Part shown: one piece after another, positions 53,455-62,797 of the stretch
Numbering within the stretch: the stretch's first letter is position 1
How the letters are laid out: every line of letters starts with the position of its first letter
Origin: Pelorhabdus rhamnosifermentans
Lineage (GTDB): Bacteria > Bacillota > Negativicutes > UMGS1260
NCBI RefSeq assembly: GCF_018835585.1
Contig: NZ_JAHGVE010000001.1
Location: 434,001-498,000, forward strand
Direction of reading: 5' to 3'
DNA: 64,000 bases
The notes under the pieces: model-generated
The model's database searches: none
Told to the model about the DNA's origin: nothing
What the model saw: the letters and a program-made list of their open reading frames with translations, nothing else
Made by a program: the position numbers and the translations under genes

Positions 53455-54330
53455 ATGTTTAAACCACAAGGTATTATTACGCCAATCCTTACTCCATTAA
53501 CAAAAGAGGAAAAATTTAATGAACAAGAAATGCGCAATCAGATTAATCGGCTCATTAACGCGGGGGTTAGTGGAATTTTTGCACTCGGGACAAATGGCGA
53601 ATTTTACGCATTTTCGCAAGCAGAGAAAATCGAAATCATTAAAGTTGCTGTCGATGAAGTCAAAGGCCGTGTTCCTGTATATGCGGGCACCGGTTGTATC
53701 ACAACAAAAGAAACCATTGAATTATCGAAAATCGCTAAGAATTTAGGTGTTGATGTATTATCGATTATATCGCCGTACTTTGCCAGTATTTCACAAGATG
53801 ATATCTATCGTCATTATAGCAGTGTAGCTGAAGCTGTGGATTTACCGATCCTGCTGTATAACATTCCGGGCAGAACAGGTAATAATATTGCTTACACTAC
53901 AGTAAAGAAGTTGGCAAACTATCCAAATATTATCGGGATCAAAGATAGCAGCGGTAATTTTGACAATACCTTAAAATATATTGAAAATACCGATTCAAGG
54001 TTAAGTGTATTAGCTGGCAATGATTCTTTGATTTTATGGACATTGATGGCAGGCGGTACGGGGGCTATAGCTGGTTGTTCGAATGTATTTCCTGAATTAA
54101 TGGTAAGTATTTATAAATTATGGTCAGAAGGAAAAATTGAAGAAGCCAATGAAGCACAAAAGAAAATCAGACCATTCCGTAACGTGATGCAACTAGGTAA
54201 CCCAAACTCGGTTGTCAAGCGTGCAGTGAATTTACTTGGTTACCCAGTGGGGCCGGCTCGTGAACCTTCAAACTGCAATAACCCTGAAATTGATACAGCA
54301 TTATGCGAAGTTTTTAAATTATATAAATGA
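53455..54330 (+). CDS. DapA/N-acetylneuraminate lyase-family aldolase or dehydratase
   Basis: About 291 residues, a TIM barrel with the Schiff-base Lys in IGIKDSSGNFD, the Tyr in LYNIPGRTGNN, and GTNGEFYAFS at the carboxylate-binding loop. The GTNGEF form is shared by sugar-acid lyases (2-keto-3-deoxy acids) more than by true dihydrodipicolinate synthase, which usually has GTTGE. In this operon it probably cleaves or makes a 2-oxo acid from an acid-sugar intermediate. ATG 53446, 53452 and 53455 are all possible; AAAGGATGA favours the later ones. Confidence 0.85.
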   Translation: MFKPQGIITPILTPLTKEEKFNEQEMRNQINRLINAGVSGIFALGTNGEFYAFSQAEKIEIIKVAVDEVKGRVPVYAGTGCITTKETIELSKIAKNLGVDVLSIISPYFASISQDDIYRHYSSVAEAVDLPILLYNIPGRTGNNIAYTTVKKLANYPNIIGIKDSSGNFDNTLKYIENTDSRLSVLAGNDSLILWTLMAGGTGAIAGCSNVFPELMVSIYKLWSEGKIEEANEAQKKIRPFRNVMQLGNPNSVVKRAVNLLGYPVGPAREPSNCNNPEIDTALCEVFKLYK

Positions 54331-54370
54331 GATTTAAATATTGCCTGTTAGTTTTAATATAAGAGTAAAA

Positions 54371-54420
54371 ACATAGAGTTAATGTGTTATCAGCGATAGA
54401 AAATATCATTGACTCTATGT
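54371..54420 (+). other. Intercistronic stem-loop
   Basis: ACATAGAGTTAATG ... CATTGACTCTATGT, a 14-base stem with one G-T pair and a 22-base loop, no T-run. It sits in the only long gap inside the operon's first half and may stabilise or process the mRNA. Confidence 0.55.
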
Positions 54421-54465
54421 GAATAACTCTTGGTTTTCGAGATTCTCTAATAAGGAGTGCTTGGA

Positions 54466-55449
54466 ATGAAAAAAGTTGTTATATCGCATAAGTTACATGA
54501 TGATGGAATGGCTGTTTTAGAAAAAGCTAATGTAAAAGTTGCAATAACAAATAATGGTGATCCAAAAGCCATGTTACCAGAATTGCTTGATGCGGAAGGT
54601 CTTATTATTCGTATTGGTTCGATCGATAAAGAAACAATGCTTGCTGCAAAAAATTTAAAAGTGATCGGACGCCCTGGTGTTGGAGTGGATGATGTGGATG
54701 TAGAAGCAGCGACTGAATTGGGTATTCCTGTGGTGATTGCTCCAGGTGCTAATACTCGTTCGGTAGCGGAACATGCTTTTGCTTTTATGTTTGCTGCAGC
54801 AAAAGATATGGTGCATAGTGATAAGGAACTTCGAAAAGGAAATTTTAATGTGAGAAGCAGCTATAAAGCATTTGAAATATATGGTAAAACATTGGGCTTG
54901 ATTGGTTATGGGCATATTGGTAGTATTTTTGCAAAGATGGCAGCTGGTGTCGGAATGAAAGTCGTTGTTTATGATCCATTTGTTAAACCGGAAGTGATTA
55001 TTGGACAAGGGTATCAATATGAAACAGAGCTTAATTTTGTTTTAAAAATAGCTGATGTAGTTTCTGTACATGTACCTTTAACACCTAAAACTCAACATCT
55101 TATCGGTGCTGTTGAGTTAAAATTGATGAAATCCAGTGCTATTTTAATCAATTGTTCACGTGGTGGTATTATTGATGAAATTGCTTTAGCAAATGCATTG
55201 GAAAATAATCAAATACATTCTGCAGCTACGGATGTATTTACGAATGAGCCAGTGAATGCTGATGAACCCTTGTTTAAGTATGACAATATTATCGTATCTC
55301 CACATATGGCGGGGCAAACGAAAGAAGCTGCTTCAGGCGTAGCAACGATGGCAGCGGAAGGTGTTATCGCGGTAATGAATGGTCAGCAATGGAAAAATGT
55401 TTGTAATCCTAAAGCCTATGAACATCCTAGATGGAAAAATCAGAGATGA
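54466..55449 (+). CDS. D-isomer-specific 2-hydroxyacid dehydrogenase
   Basis: About 327 residues, SerA/GhrB-like. NAD-binding [18 protein letters not shown], the active-site Arg in [15 protein letters not shown], Glu in [14 protein letters not shown] and His in [11 protein letters not shown]. It interconverts a 2-oxo acid and a D-2-hydroxy acid. No C-terminal ACT domain, so not the regulated SerA. It may reduce the 2-oxo acid freed by the DapA-family enzyme, or oxidise the incoming sugar acid. AAGGAGTG before the ATG. Confidence 0.88.
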   Translation: MKKVVISHKLHDDGMAVLEKANVKVAITNNGDPKAMLPELLDAEGLIIRIGSIDKETMLAAKNLKVIGRPGVGVDDVDVEAATELGIPVVIAPGANTRSVAEHAFAFMFAAAKDMVHSDKELRKGNFNVRSSYKAFEIYGKTLGLIGYGHIGSIFAKMAAGVGMKVVVYDPFVKPEVIIGQGYQYETELNFVLKIADVVSVHVPLTPKTQHLIGAVELKLMKSSAILINCSRGGIIDEIALANALENNQIHSAATDVFTNEPVNADEPLFKYDNIIVSPHMAGQTKEAASGVATMAAEGVIAVMNGQQWKNVCNPKAYEHPRWKNQR

Positions 55450-55499
55450 GAGGGGGCATCGGTATAAATGGATGATTAAAAATGATGGGAGATTTTATT

Positions 55500-56660
55500 A
55501 TGAGTAATAACTATTCATTGTTAAATATTGGGGAAATAGTAGCTGGTGAAGGAAGTATTGAACAAATAAAGGATATCGTAGCAGATTATGGAGCTGAAAA
55601 TGTGGTTATTATTACTGACCAGGGTGTTTGGAATTCTGGTTTAGTGGAAAAACCAAAAGCCGTGCTTCAAGAAGCAGGTATAAATGTTCATGTAATCAAT
55701 GATACACCGCCTGAACCAACAGTAGACCAAGTAAATGCCATCTTTGCAGCTGCCAAAGAATTTGAATGCCAAATGATTATCGGCATTGGCGGCGGCAGTT
55801 CCATGGATACCGCCAAGATTGTTTCTTTACTGCTTACTAATAATGTAAACTTACGTGACCTAGTCAAGGGAAAAGCACAGATTAAACGTCGCGGCGTACC
55901 CACACTCATGATTCCGACTACGGCAGGTACTGGGGCGGAAGCAACTCCAAATGCCATTGTTTTGGTGCCGGAAGAAGAATTGAAAGTGGGAATTGTCAGC
56001 CCGAAAATGGTATCTGACTGCGTCATTTTGGATCCAGCTTTGACAGTTAATTTGCCAAAAGCTATCACAGCCAATACAGGTATGGATGCTTTATGCCACG
56101 CTATAGAATGCTATATCTCTAAAAAGGCCAATCCGCTCAGCGATACATTTGCTTTAAAGGCTGTTACTTTGATTTCCCGCAGTATCCGTACAGCTTATAA
56201 TGACGGGCACAATTTAGGGGCGCGGGAAGACATGCTTTTGGGGGCGATGTTTGGCGGCATTTCTATTGCAACATCCAGCACCACGGCTGTGCATGCCTTA
56301 TCTTATCCATTGGGCGGAAAATATCATATTCCACATGGCTTGTCCAACGCCATTCTGCTCCCTGATGTAATGAAGTTCAATTTAGATGTCTGTGAAGAAA
56401 AGTTTAAAGATATTGCTGTTGCCATGGGACTGGATGTTGCAGGTTGTACAACGAAAGAAGCCGCTGAAAAAATGATTGATAATTTGTATTCGATGATTGA
56501 AGATCTTCATGTAACATGTGACTTGCAAGCCAAAGGTATTAATGAAGCAGCACTGGATGATATGATTGAAGCTGCTGCAAAAGTAACACGTCTCTTGGAT
56601 AATAATCCAAAAGTAGTAACTAAAGAGGACATGCGGGCGATTTATAAAAAATTATTATAA
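55500..56660 (+). CDS. Iron-containing alcohol dehydrogenase
   Basis: 386 residues. GIGGGSSMDTAKIV for NAD(P), PTTAGTGAEATPNAIVLV, and metal ligands in DCVILDPAL (Asp), MDALCHAIECY, HALSYPLGG and HIPHGLSNAILLP. It is a different subfamily from the 11 kb enzyme. In this operon it may reduce an aldehyde product such as glycolaldehyde, or oxidise a hydroxyacid. A truncated relative of this gene lies at 60275-60404. Start 55500 after GGGAGA. Confidence 0.9.
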   Translation: MSNNYSLLNIGEIVAGEGSIEQIKDIVADYGAENVVIITDQGVWNSGLVEKPKAVLQEAGINVHVINDTPPEPTVDQVNAIFAAAKEFECQMIIGIGGGSSMDTAKIVSLLLTNNVNLRDLVKGKAQIKRRGVPTLMIPTTAGTGAEATPNAIVLVPEEELKVGIVSPKMVSDCVILDPALTVNLPKAITANTGMDALCHAIECYISKKANPLSDTFALKAVTLISRSIRTAYNDGHNLGAREDMLLGAMFGGISIATSSTTAVHALSYPLGGKYHIPHGLSNAILLPDVMKFNLDVCEEKFKDIAVAMGLDVAGCTTKEAAEKMIDNLYSMIEDLHVTCDLQAKGINEAALDDMIEAAAKVTRLLDNNPKVVTKEDMRAIYKKLL

Positions 56661-56698
56661 GGATAGTTAATAATTTCTTGGTTTTATTTTCAATGAAA

Positions 56699-56745
56699 TA
56701 AAGGGAAGGGTTCGTGTTTAATCAATATAAACCTTTTCCTTTTGT
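56699..56745 (+). terminator. Terminator-like hairpin between Fe-ADH and MFS genes
   Basis: AAAGGGAAGGGTT ... AAACCTTTTCCTTTT with a T-rich tail. It may end the operon or attenuate readthrough; no clear promoter is seen in 56746-56855. Confidence 0.6.
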
Positions 56746-56855
56746 ATTTTTTAAAAAATTCGCAATAATAAATCTATTTTGTTTTAGTACCTGCATAGGA
56801 AATACATTCACTTCTGAATGTTGAACACAACTATGAGTATAGGGAGGGGAAAATA

Positions 56856-58205
56856 ATGAGTACAACAAATGTAGAGAAAGATAATAATACGGGTTTGGAA
56901 AAACAAAATTCTATTATGGATGAAGTAAAAACTGGTTTTAGGTGGAAAGTTGCACTTCTGATGTGGGGGGCAATAGCTATAAATTATTTTGACCGGACAA
57001 ATCTTTCAGCAGCAGCACCGATGATTATGAAAGAGTTTAATTTTACAGCTACAGAAATGGGATTTATTATGTCCGCGTTTTTCTTTAGCTATACATTGTT
57101 TCAAATTCCATCAGGATGGCTTGCTGATAAATTTGGTCAGCGTCTGGTTTTAGGTGGAGCTGTTGGTTGGTGGTCAGCAGCAACTATGTCAATTGCGTTA
57201 TGCCAAGGTTTTGTATCGTTTATTGCCGCTCGTATTTTACTTGGCATTGGTGAAGCCGGGGCGTACCCAGCCAATGCTGGCATTGTTTCGAAGTGGTTCC
57301 CAGATAAAGAGCGCGCTAGAGCTACTGTTATCTTTGATAGTGGCAACAAGTGTGGTACAGCATTTGCGATGCCAATTATTGTTTGGATGATGCTTAACTT
57401 TGGCTGGAAAGTTCCTTTTATAATTTCTGGATTACTTGGTTTTCTTTGGTGCTTATTATGGTTTAAGTATTATACTGATCCTGAGAAAAGTAAGTATGCA
57501 AATCAGGCTGAAATAGACTATATCAGGAATGGTCAAACCAATAAAGATGGTGTTGGTAATACTGAACAACCGCTTAAATGGTATGAATTATTACGTTATC
57601 GCAATATCAGAGCAATGTGTATCGGTTTTTTCATGTCAAATTATGCCATTTATTTTTATATTACATGGTTTCCTACCTATTTGGTAAAGGCTCGTGGTAT
57701 GAGTTTGATGAAAATGGGTTTTGTGGCGATGATTCCACCACTTATTGGATTATGCGTGGGTTTCCTAAGTGCCTATTTTGCCGATTATTTATATAGCAAA
57801 GGATATTCCAAAACCAGAGTAAGAAAAAATAATCTGGTTTTCGGTATGTTATTAGCATCGTCGATAGTTTTTGTTAATTTTATTCAAACTGATATCGGTG
57901 CAGTTGCATTATTAACATTATCTTATTGTGGTATTGCCTGTGCGGGTCCTGCACTATGGACTTTGCCTGGTGATGTAGCTCCGTGCAATATGACATCTAC
58001 GGTTGGGGCATTGCAAAATTGTGTTTCTAACATTGGTGGTATACTTGGTCCTATTGTTACAGGTTGGATTGTAGCAACTACGGGATCCTTTCAAATGGCT
58101 ATGATGGTAACAGGCTGTGCTACACTCATTGGAGCATTAAATTATGCCTTCTATTTGGGCGAAGTTAAAAATATTGAAGTAGATGAAATATCTACCTCAA
58201 ATTAA
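56856..58205 (+). CDS. MFS organic-anion importer (ACS family)
   Basis: 449 residues, 12 helices. Anion:cation symporter features: [20 protein letters not shown], the motif [35 protein letters not shown] then [15 protein letters not shown]. Relatives carry hexuronates, tartrate, glucarate and other sugar acids, matching the four-carbon acid-sugar operon upstream. GGGAGGGG precedes the ATG. The chemoreceptor gene begins 64 bases later. Confidence 0.9.
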   Translation: MSTTNVEKDNNTGLEKQNSIMDEVKTGFRWKVALLMWGAIAINYFDRTNLSAAAPMIMKEFNFTATEMGFIMSAFFFSYTLFQIPSGWLADKFGQRLVLGGAVGWWSAATMSIALCQGFVSFIAARILLGIGEAGAYPANAGIVSKWFPDKERARATVIFDSGNKCGTAFAMPIIVWMMLNFGWKVPFIISGLLGFLWCLLWFKYYTDPEKSKYANQAEIDYIRNGQTNKDGVGNTEQPLKWYELLRYRNIRAMCIGFFMSNYAIYFYITWFPTYLVKARGMSLMKMGFVAMIPPLIGLCVGFLSAYFADYLYSKGYSKTRVRKNNLVFGMLLASSIVFVNFIQTDIGAVALLTLSYCGIACAGPALWTLPGDVAPCNMTSTVGALQNCVSNIGGILGPIVTGWIVATTGSFQMAMMVTGCATLIGALNYAFYLGEVKNIEVDEISTSN

Positions 58206-58269
58206 TTTTTGGAAAAATACAATATCAGTAGGTAGACTTACTATCGATTTGATAGAAGGAACAAGCAAA

Positions 58270-60231
58270 ATGAGTGTTAAAAAGAAATTATTGCTGATTA
58301 TGATATTGATAAGTTTTATCCCACTCATATTGTTGTCGGTTATGTCAGTGCAGTATTTAGGCAAAGTATTGGAACAAGAAACAATTAATCAATGCAGGGA
58401 ACTCGCTAATGAAGCTAAATTACAAATTGATGGATATCTTGATAGACCTTTTATTGCACTTAAATCAATCGCTGCCGATCCTACGGTAAAGGCTTTTGAT
58501 TTACCAAAGATAAAAACATTTCTTGTTCAGCTCCAGAAGGTCAATCCTGAAAACTCATTTGCTCTTGATGATGTAAAAGGAAATCAGGTTGTACGTGGTG
58601 ATGATATTCCAGTCGCTAATATTTGGGAGCGCCCTTTTTATCAGTCGGCACTCAAAGGACAAGATGAAGTAATATCAGGAGTTGTATTTAGTAAAAACTC
58701 GAATCGTTTTGTTATTAACCTTGTAACGCCTGTTCGTGATGCAGAATCAGGTGGGGTAATTGGAATTATGCAAGGGTCGATTACCCTTGCAAAAATCAGT
58801 GAATTTGTTACAAATTTGTCTAATAACGGTACTGTTGCTTATGTAATTGATAGTGAAGGTAAAATATTGGCTCATCCGGATCAAAATTTGGTCAAAGATC
58901 GTGTCGATATGAATGAAGTAAGTTTTGTAAAACAGGGCTTATCCGAAAAAAAGAGCGGATTTGTTATTTTGGAGGATAAAGAGGTAGGAAAAAAGTTAGT
59001 TACTTATGTTTATGATGATAGAACTGGTTGGCTAATATGCTTGGAGGTACCTGATACTGTTATAACAGCAAAAACTCATTCTTTATTGTATATGATAGGA
59101 CTGGTAACTCTAGGGATATTGGTATTAGTGGGAATATTAGCCTTTTTTATTGCCAAAAGTTTTTCGGAACCGATCTTAAAGATGCAAAAGCTAGCGATTC
59201 GGGTTGCGCAGGGTGATCTTAATCAGAAAATCGAGATATCTTCTAAAGATGAAATTGGCTTGTTAGCTACGGCGTTTGATACAATGATGACTAATTTGAG
59301 AAAACTAGTTGGTCAGGTGCAGGGAAATGCTCAGCAGTTGGCAGCAGCATCAGAAGAACTAACTTCCAGCGCTGAACAGTCCACCTTGGCTGCTAATCAA
59401 GTCGCTTCATCAATAACTGAAGTGGCACAAGGAACTGATAAACAATATCATGTAGTTAGTCAGGTAACCACTATAATAGAACAAATGTCAAAAAATATCC
59501 AGCAGGCTGCAGAAAATGCTAGTGTGGTATCGAATCAGTCTATTAAAGCCGTTGAAACAGCCAAGGAAGGTGGCCGGTCGGTACAAGGGGCTGTTAAGCA
59601 AATGGTGGATATTGAACATACGATAAATGCTTCGGCTATAGTTGTTGAACAATTGGGTGAACGTTCGAAAGAAATAGGACAAATTGTTGATACTATTTCT
59701 GGTATTGCAGGTCAAACTAATCTTTTGGCTCTTAATGCTGCTATTGAGGCGGCTAGGGCGGGTGAACAGGGGCGCGGTTTTGCAGTTGTTGCTGAAGAGG
59801 TTCGCAAGTTAGCGGAACAATCTCAGGAAGCGGCAAAACAAATTGCCCGTTTGATTGGGGAAATTCAGGGAGAAACAGACAAAGCTGTAGTAGCTATGCA
59901 AAAAGGTACGAGGGAGGTTAATGTTGGTACCGGAGTTGTAAATGACGCAGGTGAGAACTTTCAAAAAATTATTGAGATGATAACAAACTTAGCAGCTCAG
60001 GTTGGGGATATATCAACAGGTATTCAGTGTTTGGCAAGTGACAGTCAGCAAGTTGTGGTTTCAGTACAGCAGATCGATCAATTAACGAAGAGCGCAACAG
60101 GTGAGGTACAGAATGTTTCGGCAGCAACAGAAGAACAGGCTGCTTCTATGGAAGAAATAGCAGCTTCGAGTCAAAAACTAGCTCAAATGGCGCAGTTTTT
60201 ACAAGACGCAGTTAGTAAGTTTCAGATTTAA
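58270..60231 (+). CDS. Methyl-accepting chemotaxis protein with Cache domain
   Basis: About 653 residues. TM1 ([20 protein letters not shown]), a dCache sensor ([40 protein letters not shown]), TM2 at about 275-300, HAMP, and the signalling hairpin ([20 protein letters not shown] then [20 protein letters not shown]). Start chosen at 58270 with GAAGGA; frames reaching back to 58183 lie inside the MFS gene. Its place directly after the acid-sugar importer suggests it senses that substrate. Confidence 0.93.
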   Translation: MSVKKKLLLIMILISFIPLILLSVMSVQYLGKVLEQETINQCRELANEAKLQIDGYLDRPFIALKSIAADPTVKAFDLPKIKTFLVQLQKVNPENSFALDDVKGNQVVRGDDIPVANIWERPFYQSALKGQDEVISGVVFSKNSNRFVINLVTPVRDAESGGVIGIMQGSITLAKISEFVTNLSNNGTVAYVIDSEGKILAHPDQNLVKDRVDMNEVSFVKQGLSEKKSGFVILEDKEVGKKLVTYVYDDRTGWLICLEVPDTVITAKTHSLLYMIGLVTLGILVLVGILAFFIAKSFSEPILKMQKLAIRVAQGDLNQKIEISSKDEIGLLATAFDTMMTNLRKLVGQVQGNAQQLAAASEELTSSAEQSTLAANQVASSITEVAQGTDKQYHVVSQVTTIIEQMSKNIQQAAENASVVSNQSIKAVETAKEGGRSVQGAVKQMVDIEHTINASAIVVEQLGERSKEIGQIVDTISGIAGQTNLLALNAAIEAARAGEQGRGFAVVAEEVRKLAEQSQEAAKQIARLIGEIQGETDKAVVAMQKGTREVNVGTGVVNDAGENFQKIIEMITNLAAQVGDISTGIQCLASDSQQVVVSVQQIDQLTKSATGEVQNVSAATEEQAASMEEIAASSQKLAQMAQFLQDAVSKFQI

Positions 60232-60274
60232 AATAGTAGATCTGACGAAAAGATTGTTTTCATAGGGCGAGTAA

Positions 60275-60404
60275 TTTCCGACTACAGTAGGTACAGATGC
60301 TATAGCGCTCCCCTAGTGCCATTGCTTTGGTACCGGAAGAAGAATAAAGTTGGGATTGTCAAATCAAAGCAGACATGCGGGAAATTTATAAAAAAGTATT
60401 GTAA
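60275..60404 (+). pseudogene. Fossil of a second Fe-ADH like that at 55500
   Basis: TTCCGACTACAGTAGGTAC matches bases coding PTTAGTG in the intact gene; GTGCCATTG...CCGGAAGAAGAATAA matches AIVLVPEEE; then a jump, and GACATGCGGGAAATTTATAA matches the terminal DMRAIYKKLL and stop. Most of the gene between and before these blocks is gone, and stops and indels are present. It shows a duplicate or former copy after the chemoreceptor gene. Confidence 0.8.
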
Positions 60405-60407
60405 AAT

Positions 60408-60451
60408 AAGAACCGGCTATTTGTCTGATTATGGACAAATAGCCGGTTCTT
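60408..60451. repeat. Dispersed hairpin repeat, copy 4
   Basis: A perfect 18-base stem AAGAACCGGCTATTTGTC / GACAAATAGCCGGTTCTT with loop TGATTATG, directly after the Fe-ADH fossil. The core TATTTGTC/GACAAATA and the ATG-ending loop match copies 1-3. Confidence 0.9.
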
Positions 60452-60543
60452 CTGCTGTTTATCATTAATTGATTCAATCAGCCCGTTAGTACTTTATCGT
60501 CTGCTTTCTTCAAGTGAAACCGCATAATTAAGATATCTTATAG

Positions 60544-60596
60544 CATAACCGTTGAAAAAGCTACTACATTGTTGAAGGGCTTTTTCAACGGTTATG
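60544..60596. terminator. Long perfect hairpin
   Basis: CATAACCGTTGAAAAAGC ... GCTTTTTCAACGGTTATG, an 18-base perfect stem. Internal T-runs on either strand but no long T tail; it may insulate the flanking operons. Nothing else is visible in 60452-60543. Confidence 0.65.
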
Positions 60597-60675
60597 TCTA
60601 TTTAAGTATTAAATTGTTTGTCGCTAATGATTATGATATAGTTGAAAATATTTTTAGATAGTTATAATAGATATA

Positions 60676-60705
60676 TTGACGACGCAATAAAAAATATGAT
60701 AAAAT
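60676..60705 (+). promoter_or_regulatory. Promoter of the acyl-CoA dehydrogenase fusion/FDP operon
   Basis: TTGACG at 60676-60681, 18-base spacer, TAAAAT at 60700-60705, immediately before a perfect palindrome at 60712-60731. Confidence 0.6.
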
Positions 60706-60711
60706 AATACC

Positions 60712-60731
60712 ATACTATACCGGTATAGTAT
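60712..60731. promoter_or_regulatory. Perfect 20-base operator palindrome
   Basis: ATACTATACCGGTATAGTAT, lying just after the -10 box in repressor position. The cognate regulator is not encoded nearby; I cannot assign the family. Confidence 0.75.
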
Positions 60732-60836
60732 ACAATTAACAATTAAGAGATATTCGCCATTGCAGCTTAATGGTGTGGTTCTACAGATTTTACAGGACGA
60801 CTCATGAAATCGTATAAATTATAAGGAGGTGTGTTT

Positions 60837-62741
60837 ATGTTTTTTAAGACTATGGAACAACATGAAAATTTGAGGGCAAAAATCAGAAAGTTTGCTGAAG
60901 AGGAAGTTAAACCTATTGCATTTATGTTGGATCAGGAAAATAAATTTCCTTCTGAGGCAATTAAAAAGCTAGCAGATATGGGTGTGATGGGGCTTCCATA
61001 TCCAAAAGAGTACGGTGGATCAGGCTTGGATATCATCAGCTATGCAATCGCCGTTGAGGAATTATCAAGAGTGGATGGTGGTACAGGCGTAATACTTTCC
61101 GCACATACATCTTTAGGCACCTATCCAATTGCTGCTTATGGGACAAAGGCGCAGAAACAAAAATACTTGGTTCCGTTGGCAAAGGGAGAAAAACTCGGCG
61201 CATTCGGGCTAACTGAGGAAAATGCCGGAAGTGACGCTAGTGGTACTGAGACTACTGCTGTCTTAGAAGGCGATTATTACATTTTGAATGGTGGAAAAAT
61301 TTTTATCACCAATGGCGGTGAGGCTGATATCAACATTGTTTTTGCCGTTACTACACCAGATATAGGTACTCATGGCATCAGTGCATTTATTGTGGAGAAG
61401 GGCTGGGAAGGCTTTAGTTTCGGACAACATTACGACAAGATGGGTATTCGTTCTTCTGCCACTGCAGAGCTTATTTTTAACGATGTGAAAGTCCCTAAGG
61501 AAAATTTATTAGGTAACGAGGGCGATGGTTTCAAGATTGCTATGGCAACTTTGGATGGTGGTCGTATTGGTATTGCGGCCCAGGCTCTTGGTATCGCGCA
61601 AGGTGCTTATGAGCATGCACTGGAGTATTCAAAAGAGAGAATTCAATTTGGTAAACCTATCTGTCAGCAACAGGTCATCGCTTTTAAGTTGGCCGATATG
61701 GCGACAAAACTTAGAGCAGCTAGATTACTTATTTATAGTGCAGCAGAGCTAAAAGAAAATCATGAGCATTACAGTATGGAAGCTGCTATGGCAAAACAAT
61801 ACGCTTCAGATGTTTGCCTTGAGATTGTCAACGATGCTCTTCAAATATTTGGCGGAAGCGGTTATTTGAAAGGTATGGAAGTTGAGCGTGCTTACAGAGA
61901 TGCTAAGATTTGTACAATATATGAAGGGACTAATGAGATTCAACGTATTGTTATTGCTGCTAGTATCATCGGTAAGATGCCGAAAAACGAGCACGTAGGT
62001 AAAGTTTCTCAACATGGACCTGCCACAGGTTATCGTAAGAAAGTGATTTTCAATAGTGGAACTCCTGAAGAAAGAGTTGATGCGCTTGTGAAAGCGCTTA
62101 AGGCAGATGCCTATGATTTCACAGTTGGAATTCCTTTGGATACTCCCATAAGTAAAGCTGAAAGAGTGGTCAGTGTAGGTCAAGGCATAGGGGAAAAAGA
62201 AAATATGCAGCTTATAGAAGATTTGGCAGTTCAAGCCGGTGCAGCTATAGGATCTTCTCGTCCAGTAGCTGAAACCCTTAGATATGTACCAATCAATCGT
62301 TATGTTGGTATGTCAGGTCAAAAATTCAAAGGAAATCTTTACATTGCCTGCGGTATTTCAGGTGCAGGTCAACATTTAAAAGGGATAAAGGATGCTTCTA
62401 CAATTGTAGCTATAAATATCAATGCGAATGCGAAAATTTTTAAGAATGCAGACTACGGTATTGTTGGCGATTTAATGGAAATATTGCCATTGCTTACTGC
62501 CGCTTTAGACAACGGGGAACCTAAGAAAGAGGCTCCGCCAATGAAAAAGATAAAGAGAACCGTTCCGAAGAATGTTGTGAGTTGGAAATATTACGTATGT
62601 AACGGATGCGGTTATGAATATGATCCTAGCGTGGGTGATCCCGAGGGTGAAGTAATTCCGGGGACTTCCTTTGAAAATCTTCCTGAAGAGTGGACCTGTC
62701 CTACTTGTGGTGAAGAAAAAGATATGTTTATAGAAGTCTGA
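60837..62741 (+). CDS. Acyl-CoA dehydrogenase fused to EtfA C-terminal domain and rubredoxin
   Basis: 634 residues, three modules. (1) About 1-380: an acyl-CoA dehydrogenase, with [54 protein letters not shown] and [14 protein letters not shown] with the catalytic Glu of YEGT. (2) About 400-570: the FAD-binding C-terminal domain of ETF alpha ([42 protein letters not shown]-like [20 protein letters not shown]). (3) About 583-634: rubredoxin ([25 protein letters not shown]) with all four Cys. It should pass electrons from acyl-CoA through two FADs to the rubredoxin iron. No EtfB or full EtfA accompanies it. ATG 60837 follows AAGGAGG. Confidence 0.92.
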   Translation: MFFKTMEQHENLRAKIRKFAEEEVKPIAFMLDQENKFPSEAIKKLADMGVMGLPYPKEYGGSGLDIISYAIAVEELSRVDGGTGVILSAHTSLGTYPIAAYGTKAQKQKYLVPLAKGEKLGAFGLTEENAGSDASGTETTAVLEGDYYILNGGKIFITNGGEADINIVFAVTTPDIGTHGISAFIVEKGWEGFSFGQHYDKMGIRSSATAELIFNDVKVPKENLLGNEGDGFKIAMATLDGGRIGIAAQALGIAQGAYEHALEYSKERIQFGKPICQQQVIAFKLADMATKLRAARLLIYSAAELKENHEHYSMEAAMAKQYASDVCLEIVNDALQIFGGSGYLKGMEVERAYRDAKICTIYEGTNEIQRIVIAASIIGKMPKNEHVGKVSQHGPATGYRKKVIFNSGTPEERVDALVKALKADAYDFTVGIPLDTPISKAERVVSVGQGIGEKENMQLIEDLAVQAGAAIGSSRPVAETLRYVPINRYVGMSGQKFKGNLYIACGISGAGQHLKGIKDASTIVAININANAKIFKNADYGIVGDLMEILPLLTAALDNGEPKKEAPPMKKIKRTVPKNVVSWKYYVCNGCGYEYDPSVGDPEGEVIPGTSFENLPEEWTCPTCGEEKDMFIEV

Positions 62742-62797
62742 TTCCTATAAAAAGTAAACATAATAAGGTGTTTCTAATTTAAAGGAGGATTAAATAT

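Noticed and set aside
53455-54330. Dihydrodipicolinate synthase for lysine biosynthesis
   Set aside because: The GTNGEF loop and the acid-sugar operon context fit a sugar-acid lyase better; no other lysine genes are near.
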